NCBI GenBank assembly: GCA_004335635.1
Contig: QAXH01002125.1
Span: 1 to 17,839 of the forward strand
Source of the DNA: Chloromonas sp. AAM2
Taxonomy: Eukaryota > Chlorophyta > Chlorophyceae > Chlamydomonadales > Chlamydomonadaceae
Direction of reading: 5' to 3'
Length of the DNA stretch: 17,839 nucleotides
Shown in pieces: positions 1 through 10,121 of this stretch. Position numbers and translations under genes: made by a program. The notes under the pieces are model-generated. The model searched no databases. It was not told where the DNA came from and saw nothing but the letters and a program-made list of their open reading frames with translations. Numbering within the stretch: position 1 is the stretch's first letter; each line of letters begins with the position of its first letter.

Positions 1-53
1 GCCACGCTTGCGCTTTCGCTACGCTTCCGCTTTCGCTTACGCTTACCGCTTCC
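1..53. repeat. Degenerate hexanucleotide array (NCGCTT)n
   Basis: About eight imperfect copies of a six-base unit (ACGCTT, GCGCTT, CCGCTT, TCGCTT) run from the first base, some shortened by one base. The array probably continues to the left of the window. If translated it would give short biased peptides, but no gene is supported here. Confidence 0.8.
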
Positions 54-181
54 GGTGACCCTGAACTGCACACTGATTGCTTAGGTACGGCACCAAATAC
101 ATCAGATGCTTCGGATCAGTCACAGCGGCTTTCGGAAGCCAGGGAACGTTACTTAAGCCATAGTTTCCTGAGCTCTCGTGC

Positions 182-3100
182 ATGACCTGCCTTTGCCCTG
201 CTCGCAGACGCCATACTGTGAGACCCGCGGCCAGGCCTCACCTAATGGTCATCTCCCGCGCCGACCACCCTGCCCTCATCGCCGCCGTGCGCGCAAAGAC
301 TGCCCGCCACGCACGTGCCGCTGCCGCACGTGCGTTCAAAGCCACACGGGTTTCAAAGTCACCTGGGCCACACACACTCCCACGCTCAACATGTGAAGAT
401 GCCCTGTCGTCTGTGCCTCTAGGACGTGGCGAGGCTGTTGAAGACTGCATGGCAAGACCCAGCGCTGCCCGAGCAGACAATCATGACAGTCAAGTGCCGC
501 CTGAGCCATCACTCCTCGACACCACAACTGCTGAAGAGTCTTCGCAGCCACAGCTGTCTCAGGAGGTTGCAGTGGGCGCACCAGATGTTGAAACAACAGG
601 CACATTAATCATGGCAATGCCAGGCTTGCACGAGGAGCAGCCAAGCGCCAGCAGTGCAGAGGCTGACATCACGCAGGGGCAGGGAGAGGTGGTGCATCGT
701 CACGGTTCTACACATGATAGACAGAGAGCGAGTACTCGGTCATTCAGCTTCTTGGGTGTGGCACTGGCGGCTGCTGTTGATCAAGCGCCACTGGAGCCGC
801 ACATCACATCACTAGCGACTTTCAATGAGAGTCAGCACGGATCCACAGCCTCCGAATCGACGTCGTCCGCCGAAGCAGCCCGCCTGACAAGGAACGTCAC
901 GATATCGCAGTCGCCATTTCCGGCTGCCGCATCGCCCGACAAGTCCGCCGTTCCTCAGCTCAGCACTGGCGTATCTTACAACGCCCAGCCGCCTATGACC
1001 CCTCCAATCGTAGCCGCTGATCGAGTGTTATGCACACCGCTCCAAGCAGCAGCGTCTGCTGCGGCTTCCGCGGAAATGCGAGCAATGCAGCCGTTGGCGT
1101 TGTCGGGCGCGGTGCGTTCACCACGCCGCTTGCTGCCTCAGCTATGCCCCAGCCCACGCAGTACTCTTGCCCCTGCCGCCAAAGGCATGATGTTTGCTAC
1201 TTATTCAATGCTGGGCGCATCGCCAAAGCCAACCTTGGATGCTGCAGACGTCAGATCGACAGGAGGAGCCACCGCCGCGACTTACTCAAAACAGTCCCTA
1301 GCTACCACCCTAACAAGCATAGGGCCAGGCTTGCAACGAGCGCTGGAACAGCAGCTTGGCAAATCTGGCAGCGCTCCAGCCAAGAACAGACTGCCAGAAG
1401 GAAAGCATCGCGTCCCAGAGCTTTGGATACCTGGCGACATGCACGAGACAGGCACGTCTATGCAGCCTTCTCCTGACCAAACCACAAACAGTCCTCGGAA
1501 CAGCCCCTCTGCCAACCGCAAGCAATCGCAGGGCATCCTACCCCATTCGACCAGTCCGACCGTGTTTCTGGAGCCACTAACGACCGCCCCGCAACCACCT
1601 TCCTTGCCGCTATCCGGCATCGCATCGACCAATACGCGCGCTCCAGCATGCATGCCGCTTCACCTGCTTCCGATTCCCTTCACCAGCCCGAGGGCGAGAA
1701 AGAGGGCTGAGCAGCACATGCTCGCAAAACCCCTGCTGCCAAGGTATGTGTTCCAGCCTTGATCTGAGCAGCATGGCTAGCCATGCTTGGAGATTCGCCT
1801 GGACTGTTGCACGTTAGCTTGCCCGCTTGCTGCTGCCTGCGTATCCTTAGGGTTCGATGTTATTGCCATTGGACGCAGAGCTTCTCTAAGAAATGCTGGA
1901 TATTCAAGGATGCGTTGGTTTATTGCCAATTTTCAGATACAGCAATCTTTTTAAAACAGTAAACAATGTTGCGGATATATACTAAGACTAATTGCTCTCA
2001 ACGTGACTGCTGTTGAAGTTTGGCCTGGAATATTGCACGTTTAGCTTGCTCGCCTGTTTCTGCCTACGATCCTTTCCTGTCCAAGGGTTGATGTTGTTCC
2101 GACTGTACCCAGTGTGTTTCTCTAGCATATGCTTGACAGTTTGGTTTCCACAAGGTTTCTTCTGTTCTTGCAGTTATCTCCAGAAACATCACAGCGTACC
2201 TGATGTGATTGTGCTAACGCTTTTATATATGTACCCAATTGCGATACAGGGTTCTCGACCTGACGCATTCCGCCGACCTCCTCGCCGCTTTCCCCCGTCC
2301 CTGGTCCCAGGACCGCATGGTGACGTTCCTCACGGAACACCTAGGCTCCCCAACCGCCAAGGAACCAACGACCAACCTTGGCAAGTATCTGAGGCCGCTG
2401 GGGCCGAGCAGAAACGCCCACGTGGGACCCCAGCACGTGGCTGACAACGTGGAAACGTATGACACTCTTCGTCTTCGAGATGTCAGGGATAATTCAGGGA
2501 GCGTTGCTGCCAGTCATCAACCTGATCAGGAAAAGACTGGCTCGTTAGTAACGGACAGGGCTGTTTCTGAGGGCGTTACTGCTGGGAGCGTTGCCATGGT
2601 ATTGCCAGGACAGGAAGCAGTGATTTACCCGAGCAGCCAGCAGCCTGCATGCCCGATGCTGCCTCTGCAGAGGTTGCAAGCAGGGCAGCAGATGGCCTTC
2701 GTTCATAGCCAGTCGCAGCTAAACGCAACCCAAGGATTGCCTGAGCCTCTGGTAGCGTTAGGTGGTGACCAAGCGCATCACAAAGTTCTGGCAGTCAAGT
2801 CACTGACCTTCAATCCCCCAGCAGCTGACACTCAGAAGCCTCCCCTGCAGCGCAGCCCACGTGCACATGGTAACGCCCCAGTAACGGCCAGGAAAACGGC
2901 CCACGTGGCTTCTGGGCATTTGGTAGTGCAGGATGACGTCCCTGGCATGCCTCACTTTGCGGCACGGCAGAGTTTTGCTGGACAAAAGCCCTTAATTGAG
3001 CACGCACACGTCAGGAGTGTGGCAGGAGCGCATCAACCTGTACCGCATACCGCCCACGTGCAGCATTCCGTGATTCACGTGCCTGTACCGCAAGCACCGG

Positions 3101-3468
3101 CCATACCATCCCCACAAAACCTTCAGACCGAATTCTCACTGCTTAATTCAGCCAAGGCGATACAACCGCAGCCTGCTGCATCAGGCCTGCCACCGCACTT
3201 GGCCGCAATTCATGCAGCACTTAGTGCAAGCACCCAGCCTTGCGTCCCCAGTCAGCCTGTCCTTCTCCCCCCGGGCTCATGCCTATCAGGGGAAACAGTT
3301 CACAGTATTCAGTCTATAGGGCTGCTAGGCGAGACAGTGCATGGTGTGCGATCCGTAGGAGGTAATCAGAAAGTATCTGGTGTGGCTCTGCCTACATGGG
3401 GCTTGGTGGCACATCCGCTGGGCAATGCATGGCTGCCTGTCCGCTCCAAGCCTCCACAGGGCGTCTGA
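182..3468 (+). CDS. Two-exon gene for a long low-complexity protein of unknown function
   Basis: Exon 1 is 182-1743 and exon 2 is 2250-3468, joined across a 506-nt intron. Exon 1 ends AAG before GTATGT with two bases of a codon used; exon 2 follows GATACAG and supplies the third base (AGG, Arg), so the frame is kept. The joined coding length is 2781 nt, or 926 residues. Separately these are open frames of over 500 and over 400 codons, and the phase match argues they are one gene. Residues about 30-60 are Arg/Ala-rich and basic (RAKTARHARAAAARAFKATR). The rest of exon 1 is rich in Ser, Pro, Ala and Thr. Exon 2 opens with a more ordered, probably helical stretch of about 50 residues (LTHSADLLAAFPRPWSQDRM and onward), then a Gln/His/Val/Pro-rich tail. 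No catalytic motif or known family was recognised. The ATG at 182 follows an in-frame stop at 161; the next ATG at 245 is an alternative, and an upstream exon is possible. The nearest downstream TGTAA is at 4425, so the 3' UTR may be long. Confidence 0.7.
1744..2249 (+). other. Intron of the 182-3468 gene
   Basis: The donor is AAG/GTATGT and the acceptor GATACAG/G, and both sides are phase 2. In-frame stops inside it end the exon 1 frame at 1762. It is more AT-rich than the exons (for example TTTTTAAAACAGTAAAC near 1950 and TTTTATATATG before the acceptor). It contains a diverged internal duplication listed separately. Confidence 0.75.
1798..2094 (+). repeat. Diverged direct duplication inside the intron
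   Basis: Two copies, 1798-1860 and 2023-2094, share the order GCCTGGA, TTGCACGTT, AGCTTGC, CTGCCT, ATCCTT and AGGGTT-GATGTT, with small indels. They lie in the same orientation about 225 bases apart, so the intron probably grew by a local duplication or carries two copies of a short element. Confidence 0.65.
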
Positions 3469-3660
3469 TGCCGCAGGACTCGTAATGAACACGCGTCCCA
3501 TATTGGCCACATTCGTTATAAGCAACTGCCTGACTGAAACCTCATGCCTTTGTTACTAGTGATGTGCCATTCATCCACTCAGGCAGGGCGTCTGATGTGG
3601 CAGCGTATCACCAAGCTTTCTTGGGTCAGGCTCTCTGGGCGCCTGATGTGGCAGGACTCG
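3459..3660 (+). repeat. Three copies of a 24-nt repeat around the gene end
   Basis: Copies lie at 3459-3482, 3586-3609 and 3637-3660. All share GGGCG(T/C)CTGATG followed by a G/C-rich CAG segment; copies 1 and 3 match at 21 of 24 positions and both end GCAGGACTCG. The first copy contains the TGA stop of the 182-3468 gene, so the repeat spans the coding end and the 3' flank. Confidence 0.75.
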
Positions 3661-3907
3661 CCACAACCGAGTGCCTGACCTGTTTGTTTCTCGCCCAGAG
3701 AAATCTTCACCGGACACCGGATGGGATGTGCACGAACCTGACCTACCCTGAGCAAGCAAGAAGGAGAAACGCCGGAAGACTGGGGCCTTATGTCTGCTAC
3801 AGCCGGTCCAAGGTCTCGTCCATGGTGCGTTGTCTGTTCAAGATATCTTGCATGCTGGTTAGTCAGAGTCGCAGTTTGCGGTCTCAGGCGGGCCTTGGAC
3901 TTGGTGC

Positions 3908-3941
3908 GGGTTTGGGTGGCGCGGGTTTGGGTGGGTTTGGG
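3908..3941 (+). other. G-quadruplex-capable G-rich tract
   Basis: Six GGG runs occur at 3908, 3914, 3923, 3929, 3933 and 3939, separated by loops of 1 to 6 bases (mostly TTT). This meets the usual four-run pattern for an intramolecular G-quadruplex on the + strand. It resembles but is not a plant-type telomere repeat, since there is no TTTAGGG. Confidence 0.7.
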
Positions 3942-4283
3942 TTGTTATTGTTTGCTCTCTATGTGTACGTGTTGATGCGCGCAGTGGCGCATCTCAAGAA
4001 TGGATGTGCCTCGCAGTCCAGGACCAAACGAACTCGAAGTTAATTGATGAGGCGAAAAAGGCCAAAATAAACAGGATATTGATGTACAGTCAGACAGTGA
4101 TTTAGTGACAAGTAAGACACGTTGACAAGTACTAGACTGTCGGGTCCGGGGCTGTGCAGAAGCTAGGCTCATCAGTGCCACAGAGTTGGTCACCGGTGTA
4201 GGTTGGGTGACGCCGGCGATCGACCTAGGGTTAGCTAGTTACTGCATCAGAATGTTCTAGAATGCTAACAGGGGTTGCTGAGG

Positions 4284-4541
4284 GTGCTAATTTCCGGCTA
4301 GGGAAATCCTAGCCACAGGATTAGCAGACTTGCTAGTACATATGCTCATGTCCAATGTCACGGCACTTATTGACTGCGGTTGTCGACCTTTATGGGTATC
4401 AGCCCCGACGTTGGCTCTGTATGCTGTAAATTGGCACTGTGGCTAGGGATTTGTGCTAACCGTGCTAATGTCCGGCCAGAACGTTGCTAGCAGGTGCTTC
4501 TGGTACCCCCCTGGTGTTACCTGTACCGGCTAATCCTAGCA
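4284..4541 (+). repeat. GCTAAT-N-TCCGGC repeats and a small hairpin
   Basis: GTGCTAATTTCCGGCTAGGG at 4284 and GTGCTAATGTCCGGCCAG at 4462 are clearly related. A shorter cousin, ACCGGCTAATCCTAGCAC, lies at 4524. The first copy includes a 7-bp stem (GGCTAGG 4296-4302 with CCTAGCC 4308-4314) and a 5-base loop. No coding frame explains the similarity. Confidence 0.5.
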
Positions 4542-4945
4542 CACCACACTATTCTGATGTGGGTATGGAGGGATTTTGCTTGCAGATGGAAACATGGATT
4601 GCTTCTGTGCAGACCTGTCGGCTATTTACCGTTTCTACGGTACTTTGACTTCACTGTGTGAATGGTCTCCGAAATGTGAGTGCAGTTCACATCAGAACGT
4701 GACTGTCGTCAGCTGACAGGCAGTTGTCACTGATTAAAAGGTTTTTGTGTATCCAAGGCTCGTGCTCTATATGTAAATCGTCTGAGAGATGCAATTGATG
4801 CATTCAGAGAGCCTGGACAAGTGCACCAGTCACAAGAGTGCCTGGACTCGCCGTCATTCTCCGGGGCACCGTCGGCGCCAGAGGACGTCAGCATTTCATT
4901 CGAGCGTCCGTCCATCGTTGTCCATCCATCTACTGTTTGCATAAC

Positions 4946-5089
4946 GTGCAAAAAAACCGCAAGAAAAAGACCAAGATCTGCCAAAACACGAGGAATCCAA
5001 TTTGGCAAACTGATTTCTTGATGGTCAAGAGAAAACCGGGAAAACTAGCAACGCTTAGGTCAAGTATGCGTTTCAGTCCACCGCCATAA
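4946..5089 (+). pseudogene. Possible C2-domain fragment
   Basis: The frame from 4946 reads VQKNRKKKTKICQNTRNPIW, then QTDF and on to a stop at 5087-5089. The pattern basic cluster - KTK - about five residues - T-x-NP-x-W - x3-F is the classic middle of a C2 domain, where the Lys-rich strand precedes the NPxW turn (family knowledge). The Asp residues that bind calcium, expected upstream, are not visible in the same frame. No clear splice acceptor or flanking exon was found. It could be an exon of an unseen gene, a decayed copy, or chance. Confidence 0.35.
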
Positions 5090-5888
5090 CCAGCTGGCCC
5101 ACCGATTCAGTCACCACCATTCCAGCTTGTTGCGTGCTGTGGTGGTACATGCAGGCCTGCCTGCGGGCCGGGTGCGGCAATCTGATCGGATTCCGATATA
5201 ATCAACAAAAATTTAGGAAAGTTTTGCATGTACTTCGGGAGTCTCAGTATATTTTGCATGCCAACCTGGTCTTTGCTCTTTGCGCCTTGAAGTTGCCTTC
5301 TGTGGCTCAGGGTTGGTCAGAACGGTCTCCAGCCTCGTCTTGATGATAATCCTGGATTTCGATGAAATGTAAGAGCTGTGCCTGAGGATCTCAGGAGCAA
5401 ACCGACTGATGTGAGACAGACTTCGGAAAAACAGAGAAAGGTGAAAAGTCATTGTCGAACTCTGTGGTCTGCAGTCTGTGCCATCGTTTGTGAGCTTGTC
5501 AGGAGGGTCCAGTTGCTGCTGTGGCATGCCGTTAGGCGATGTAATGGCCTGTCACCGCCCCCGTGTGCCTGGGCCACTTCTCCCACTGATGTAAACAAAA
5601 TGAATTTAGGTAGGGCTGTATATATCTTTGATTGGTTGGGTGGATGTGCTGTCGCAGTCCGAGGTATGCCATCCCCGCGCACTCACCTGGATTGGATCGG
5701 GTAAAGACAAGTGTTCCAAGGTCCTCGCAACGCTCTGCGCACGAGTCGGAGATGACGGAAGGGTTTTCCGGGGAAGCTGAGTCAGGTGTTCCCGACACAC
5801 AGAGTGTGGCCACAATTCCTGTGAGAACCACGCACAAAAAAATTCCGACCCAAGACTGCCACTTGCTCCCCACAACGGGAACTTACAA

Positions 5889-5924
5889 CACTGGTTCCAG
5901 TGGTACTCAGGAATTGTCCCAGAA
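5889..5924 (+). repeat. Dispersed repeat copy: CACTGGTTCCAGTG plus AATTGTCCCAGAA
   Basis: A near-perfect palindrome (CACTGGTTCCAGTG, 5889-5902) is followed after nine bases by AATTGTCCCAGAA (5912-5924). The same two blocks recur in the same order and orientation at 15274-15287 and 15299-15311, spaced by 11 bases. This looks like the terminal part of a dispersed DNA element. Confidence 0.65.
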
Positions 5925-6120
5925 GTGGCGCGCTGCACTGAGGTGAGTATATCTGTTTACAGCAAGGAAGTCGTCACTGGGCTGGGCGCCGCCCTGAGCA
6001 AGCAAAGCCAACAGTGAGCGTCCCAGCCAAGAAAGTAGTGGCCGTTGACGTTTTATTGTGCCCCTTGGCGGCTTGTTTTGTGCCCTGCCCTTCCTGCGGC
6101 CGGCATGTCTGTTTGTTTGT

Positions 6121-6870
6121 TTGCCTTTCTCACGGTAGGTCAGGGCAGTACACATACCGTTCCGCGTCATGTGACGGCTTACCCGATATCAACAGGTAAG
6201 AGTTGATCTGATAGTGGACTAAGAGTTATGGCGCCTGCTGCTGTCGACTAAAAGGCACCCTGTCAGACCATGGCCCTCGTTATGACTGCCTGATTGCTGG
6301 TTGATGCCTGCTGGGTGTTAACACACAACTTTGCTAAGGTCGGTCAGGGCGGTGCCCGTTCCATGGACGGTTTTCTTGATGTAATCGAATTTAACCTGAT
6401 GTGAACAGACAGGAGCTGCTCGCACAAACAGTTGCCACCCACACGCCTGCTGCTGTCGCTGCAATGCAGCCTGTGCTCGCTTGCAATCCAGTCTGTAAGA
6501 CCACAGCCATGTTGGCTGATTGGCTCGTGAGTGCCTGGGTGCTGTGTGTGTTTTGAAGTAGTGTTCTGGAAACCGGGCACATGATAGGGCGTAAGAGCCA
6601 CCTGGCACATCTGTTGCCGCCAGTCAACAAAAGCATCGCAATGAATTATTACAGGTTGGCCCACGTGCACCAAGCGTGAATGCTAGCAAGCCATGCCTGA
6701 GACGAAGACGCCCAAGCCTGCCCCGAGCCAGAATGGTGAAACTGAAACAGCAAAAACTGAAGATGAAACAGCAAGGTGAAGAAGATTGGGGGTATTGGGG
6801 GTTTGAAACGAGGCACACAGAAACCCCGTTCCGCGTCCTCTGACGGCTTCCCTGGTGTAAATACATATAT
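6121..6870 (-). repeat. Three diverged copies of a dispersed repeat
   Basis: On the - strand, copies at about 6870-6808, 6390-6333 and 6200-6121 share a CATCAGGGAAGCCGTCA-like start, then GGAACGG, and in two of them CGCGGAACGG. The 6390 and 6200 copies go on into GCCCTGACC. The 6200 copy translates to TRNGMCTALTYRE and the 6390 copy to HGTGTALTD. A related segment on the + strand near 3715-3790 reads TPDGMCTNLTYPE. A once-coding element duplicated in both orientations would explain this; no full-length protein is visible. Confidence 0.55.
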
Positions 6871-9800
6871 ACACAGAAACAGGACATGCGACCAAAACCA
6901 TGCAAAGGCTCAAGAGTACCGTGGCACTCGTCGCTGACTTGATACTAGGAGATAACGTGCTTTACAGATTATGTTGAGATTATTTGCATGTTATTGTCAC
7001 AGACAGGGTCACAGACACGAGTGCACCACCAGGAGAATCGCCGCGCTTGAATTCCATGCCGATGCAAGCCTGTGACTCAGAGCAGCAGGTGCACGGTTTG
7101 AGGTTTGACACGTCGCACACGCGAGATCAGCAGGACAATCCTTAGAAGCCAGCAAACCCAACCAGGGACTGGAAGGAAGAGGAAACCATGCCAGCATTCT
7201 GAGAGTTTCGCGGCAGACCAGAGGCTAACATGCAAACCAAACAGCAGCCATGCAATGCTGCTAACTCTGACGAGCTGACGAACAGCCGGCTGACAACGCC
7301 TGACACGTGAAATGTGATGCCTGCACGTGCCTACACACGTGGTTCTTGAGCTGTCCTTGGCACGAAATTGCGAAATGGCACAGGCGAAAGGAGCAACCAT
7401 TGCGTCATGTGAAACAGCATAAGCGTTTGTGCAATTTGCCAAGTGCGCATTGCCCAGCAGCTTTTCGTGATAGTTTGCAGCGTTATTATAGTGGGCATAT
7501 CCTGATACCATACGAACCTTCACATAATAAAGACCCCCAGGTTTAGATTGCCAAGAAGCGGCGAGCAAGGGATCGGTTCAACACCCCTACTAGGGCGTTG
7601 CATCCAAAACGTTCCGACGGGTTGGAAGAGGCTTTGACAGGTAGCGGTCAGCTTGTACTTCTCTCGCATGATGCAACAGCAATACCACGTGCTTCTAAAA
7701 GCCCACGTGCCTCCTGTGCAAGACGCTCAATGCGTCTCACTCAGCCAAATGTCAAGCCCACGTGGCCGCTGTTTTACTCACGTTTCTGGAACCTCAAGTT
7801 GAGCTCAATCGTCCACTCTCTATGCTGCCGGGTGCAGTACAACTACCCTAACGGATTCTGGCCAAGCATGAACGTTGCTTATGCAAGGCTGCCAATACCC
7901 TGACCACTGTCTCACACTGCCCCACCTTGCCATCTTTGCCCAAAAGAAAGCATCAATTTCGACCCCTAAGGCCACTGCAAAGAGCACAACGTCTCCTTGG
8001 CCTGTCCAAGACTGCTGAAAGCCAGCCTGACATCCAAGCTCAATGACACCGAGCAAGAAATGCTTCACCAATGAAGGGAGGGGTCACGTTGCACACCCGA
8101 TGGCCCACGTGCACAGCATGCAGACGTGCTGATCCAAAGGTGTGACTACTGTCAGGCTCGATGCCATGATGCGATCTCACCCTGTTGTGTATCACTATGC
8201 ATGTGCACGCCTGTGCTCAGAACAGACCGCCCACGTCAGGCATGAATCTTTGGAACAAACGTACTGATAGATTATGCTATCCAAGATGGCAACATGCTTC
8301 AAGATTCATGTCACCCTTGCCAGCCTTTGTTGGGTTTTGTTGTTGTTGTTGCTGTTTTTGCTTCTTCAAGGTCGTCTGCTCCATGTAGAATCCTGGCTTC
8401 TAGTGCAGGCATGCTCTGATGGGAATTGTTGAATCTCTTGAAGTACCAGGCAAAACACCCATGCCATCAAAAGCCAGCGTCAACTTCAGAGACAAGCATG
8501 CCAGTGCGTGTAAGGTGCATGAAAGGCCCTCAGCAACAGGTTTAGCCTGGGGTATGGCCTGTTGCTTTTTTCCACAAGGGAAACAACCAAACCAGCTTTG
8601 CGCAAGAACAGGCTAGAAGCGGCATTTTGATATCGCCAAAAGTGCAATAGAACGGAAAGTGTTAGATGGTAAGAAGAGAGATGGACAGGTAATGCTCCAG
8701 TGTGTCAAGATCAAGTATCGAAAAGAAGCATGCACTGGCTTGCATCAGCTCCCCTGTGTGCCATGTGCGTCTTTGAAGCGTCCATCCCAGTCCAAAGCTG
8801 GCCTGCTGCAAGCTACCAAAGTCACACCGAAGCCAGTTTGTAGAGTGATCTTTTGCTACTTAGGCCCACACAGCGCAATGGATACCCAAAGGCAGCACAT
8901 CACAGTGTGTCAGGGAGGAGGTCTGGTGAAAACATTGTGACCAGAAACACTGATTTGTGCACAACCCCTCATCCTGGGCAATGCAGGACTTGCATGTTTT
9001 GTTCAATCTGGCCTGCTGCCCTGAAACGCAAGGGCATTCAAGAAAACGCATGCAAACCCCCCGCTTGAATGCACTCTGGAGACCCAGGCACGGCCACTGA
9101 CTGCCAACGCAGCCGAGACGACAAATTTTGAAGGCACGTTGCATGCATTGTGCAACTTAGGACAGGCTGCGAGCTGTTCAAACAACACGCGCGCTCATTT
9201 CTTGCTGAGTCAGTGCAAAGCACTTTTTTGTTTATCCATCGAGCACTAGGCCACAAAGTGTGGCCCAAAGTGAGGGTGCAGAGCAAGTGGTGTGACGCCA
9301 TACCAAGGGATACGCGCCAGGCAGGCACGTGATTCTCACTCGTATCACACTCAATCACATTTCTTCACAGGTCTCCACGCAAGTGAGTGACACCTTTTCC
9401 TCGCCTCCATGGTGTGAGATTACCAGTGGATCATGCAGACTTGGACCCTTGCCGGTCAGATAACCAAGCTCCATAGCACACCACTTTTTGAGTTTTGTAC
9501 TGCTGAGTGTGTTTTAGACCGTCACTCTGCCCCTTGTTAACACCCCCCACCCCCGCCTTTACGTCAGCAGTCACTCGCCCCTTACCAGATTGTCACTGAC
9601 AAGCCCAGGGCATGCCAGAAATGATACCTGGGGTCAAGATGCGTGCCAGGTGAAACAGCGGGGTTTGCGTTGTGCTGGAGTTGCGTGCGTGTTTATGCCA
9701 AAGTTGTTTGCCGCGAGCCAGATTGCACCCAGTTCATAGCATCTCTAAGGCAGACGACAGCGATTGGCAGGCTGAAAGCCTGGGCTTGGAAACGCCTCAG

Positions 9801-10079
9801 CAGCCCTGCATCCTGACGTCTGCACAACACGTGTCTAATCATTATTGTCATACCAAAGGCTTGGCTCCCACCAGACCATGAGGCCAGCTACATGAGCCGG
9901 CAGCTTTCCATCCGTTTCTACCCACGTGCATTGCATGGGCAACTGCTAACCACAGCCAAAAAGCGTTGAATTGGCAACTGACGTGCGCGTGCTTGCACAC
10001 TGAGCTGGTGGTCGAACGACTGCTTGTGTGTGAACTAGGCCGAACCCCCCTTGCAAACGCCATCATCATTCTTGACGCT

Positions 10080-10121
10080 GCTGACGTCATCATCAGTGCT
10101 GACGTCATCATCATCATCAGT
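10080..10121 (+). repeat. Tandem repeat with two TGACGTCA palindromes
   Basis: The unit GCTGACGTCATCATCAGT at 10080-10097 is followed directly by the same unit with two more ATC triplets (10098-10121). Each contains TGACGTCA (10082-10089 and 10100-10107), the consensus CRE site bound by CREB/ATF-type bZIP proteins. The sites are 18 bp apart. They lie about 370 bp beyond the stop codon of the - strand gene, so a promoter role is not obvious. Confidence 0.7.

Larger units (their letters stand above)
3469..4820. other. Gene-poor region downstream of the first gene
   Basis: No reading frame here is convincing. A frame at 3564-4043 is open for 159 codons, but it passes through a G-rich simple stretch (3905-3945) that yields a Gly/Leu-rich peptide and a dispersed repeat (about 3700-3790). 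It is more likely 3' UTR or intergenic DNA. The 4200-4560 part carries short GCTAAT/CTAGCC repeats. The first TGTAA on the + strand is at 4425. Confidence 0.5.

Noticed and set aside
3564..4043. A 159-codon + ORF with a Gly/Leu-rich segment and a possible membrane helix
   Set aside because: The Gly/Leu part comes from a G-rich simple tract and another part from a dispersed repeat. No start context, splice site or family supports it.
5632..5942. A + open frame ending at a GTGAGT donor
   Set aside because: The donor is good, but the frame overlaps a dispersed repeat and has no acceptable partner exon or family match, so I did not call a gene.
7077..7568. A 163-codon - ORF with hydrophobic C-terminal half
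   Set aside because: No recognisable domain and no splice or polyadenylation signals; a frame of this length is possible by chance in 5 kb of moderate-GC DNA.
7570..7590. A tRNA-like GGTTCAA motif
   Set aside because: No matching acceptor or anticodon stems could be drawn around it.
9541..9560. C-rich CACCCCCCACCCCC as a telomeric or regulatory site
   Set aside because: A short isolated C-rich run with no repeats around it; no specific role can be supported.
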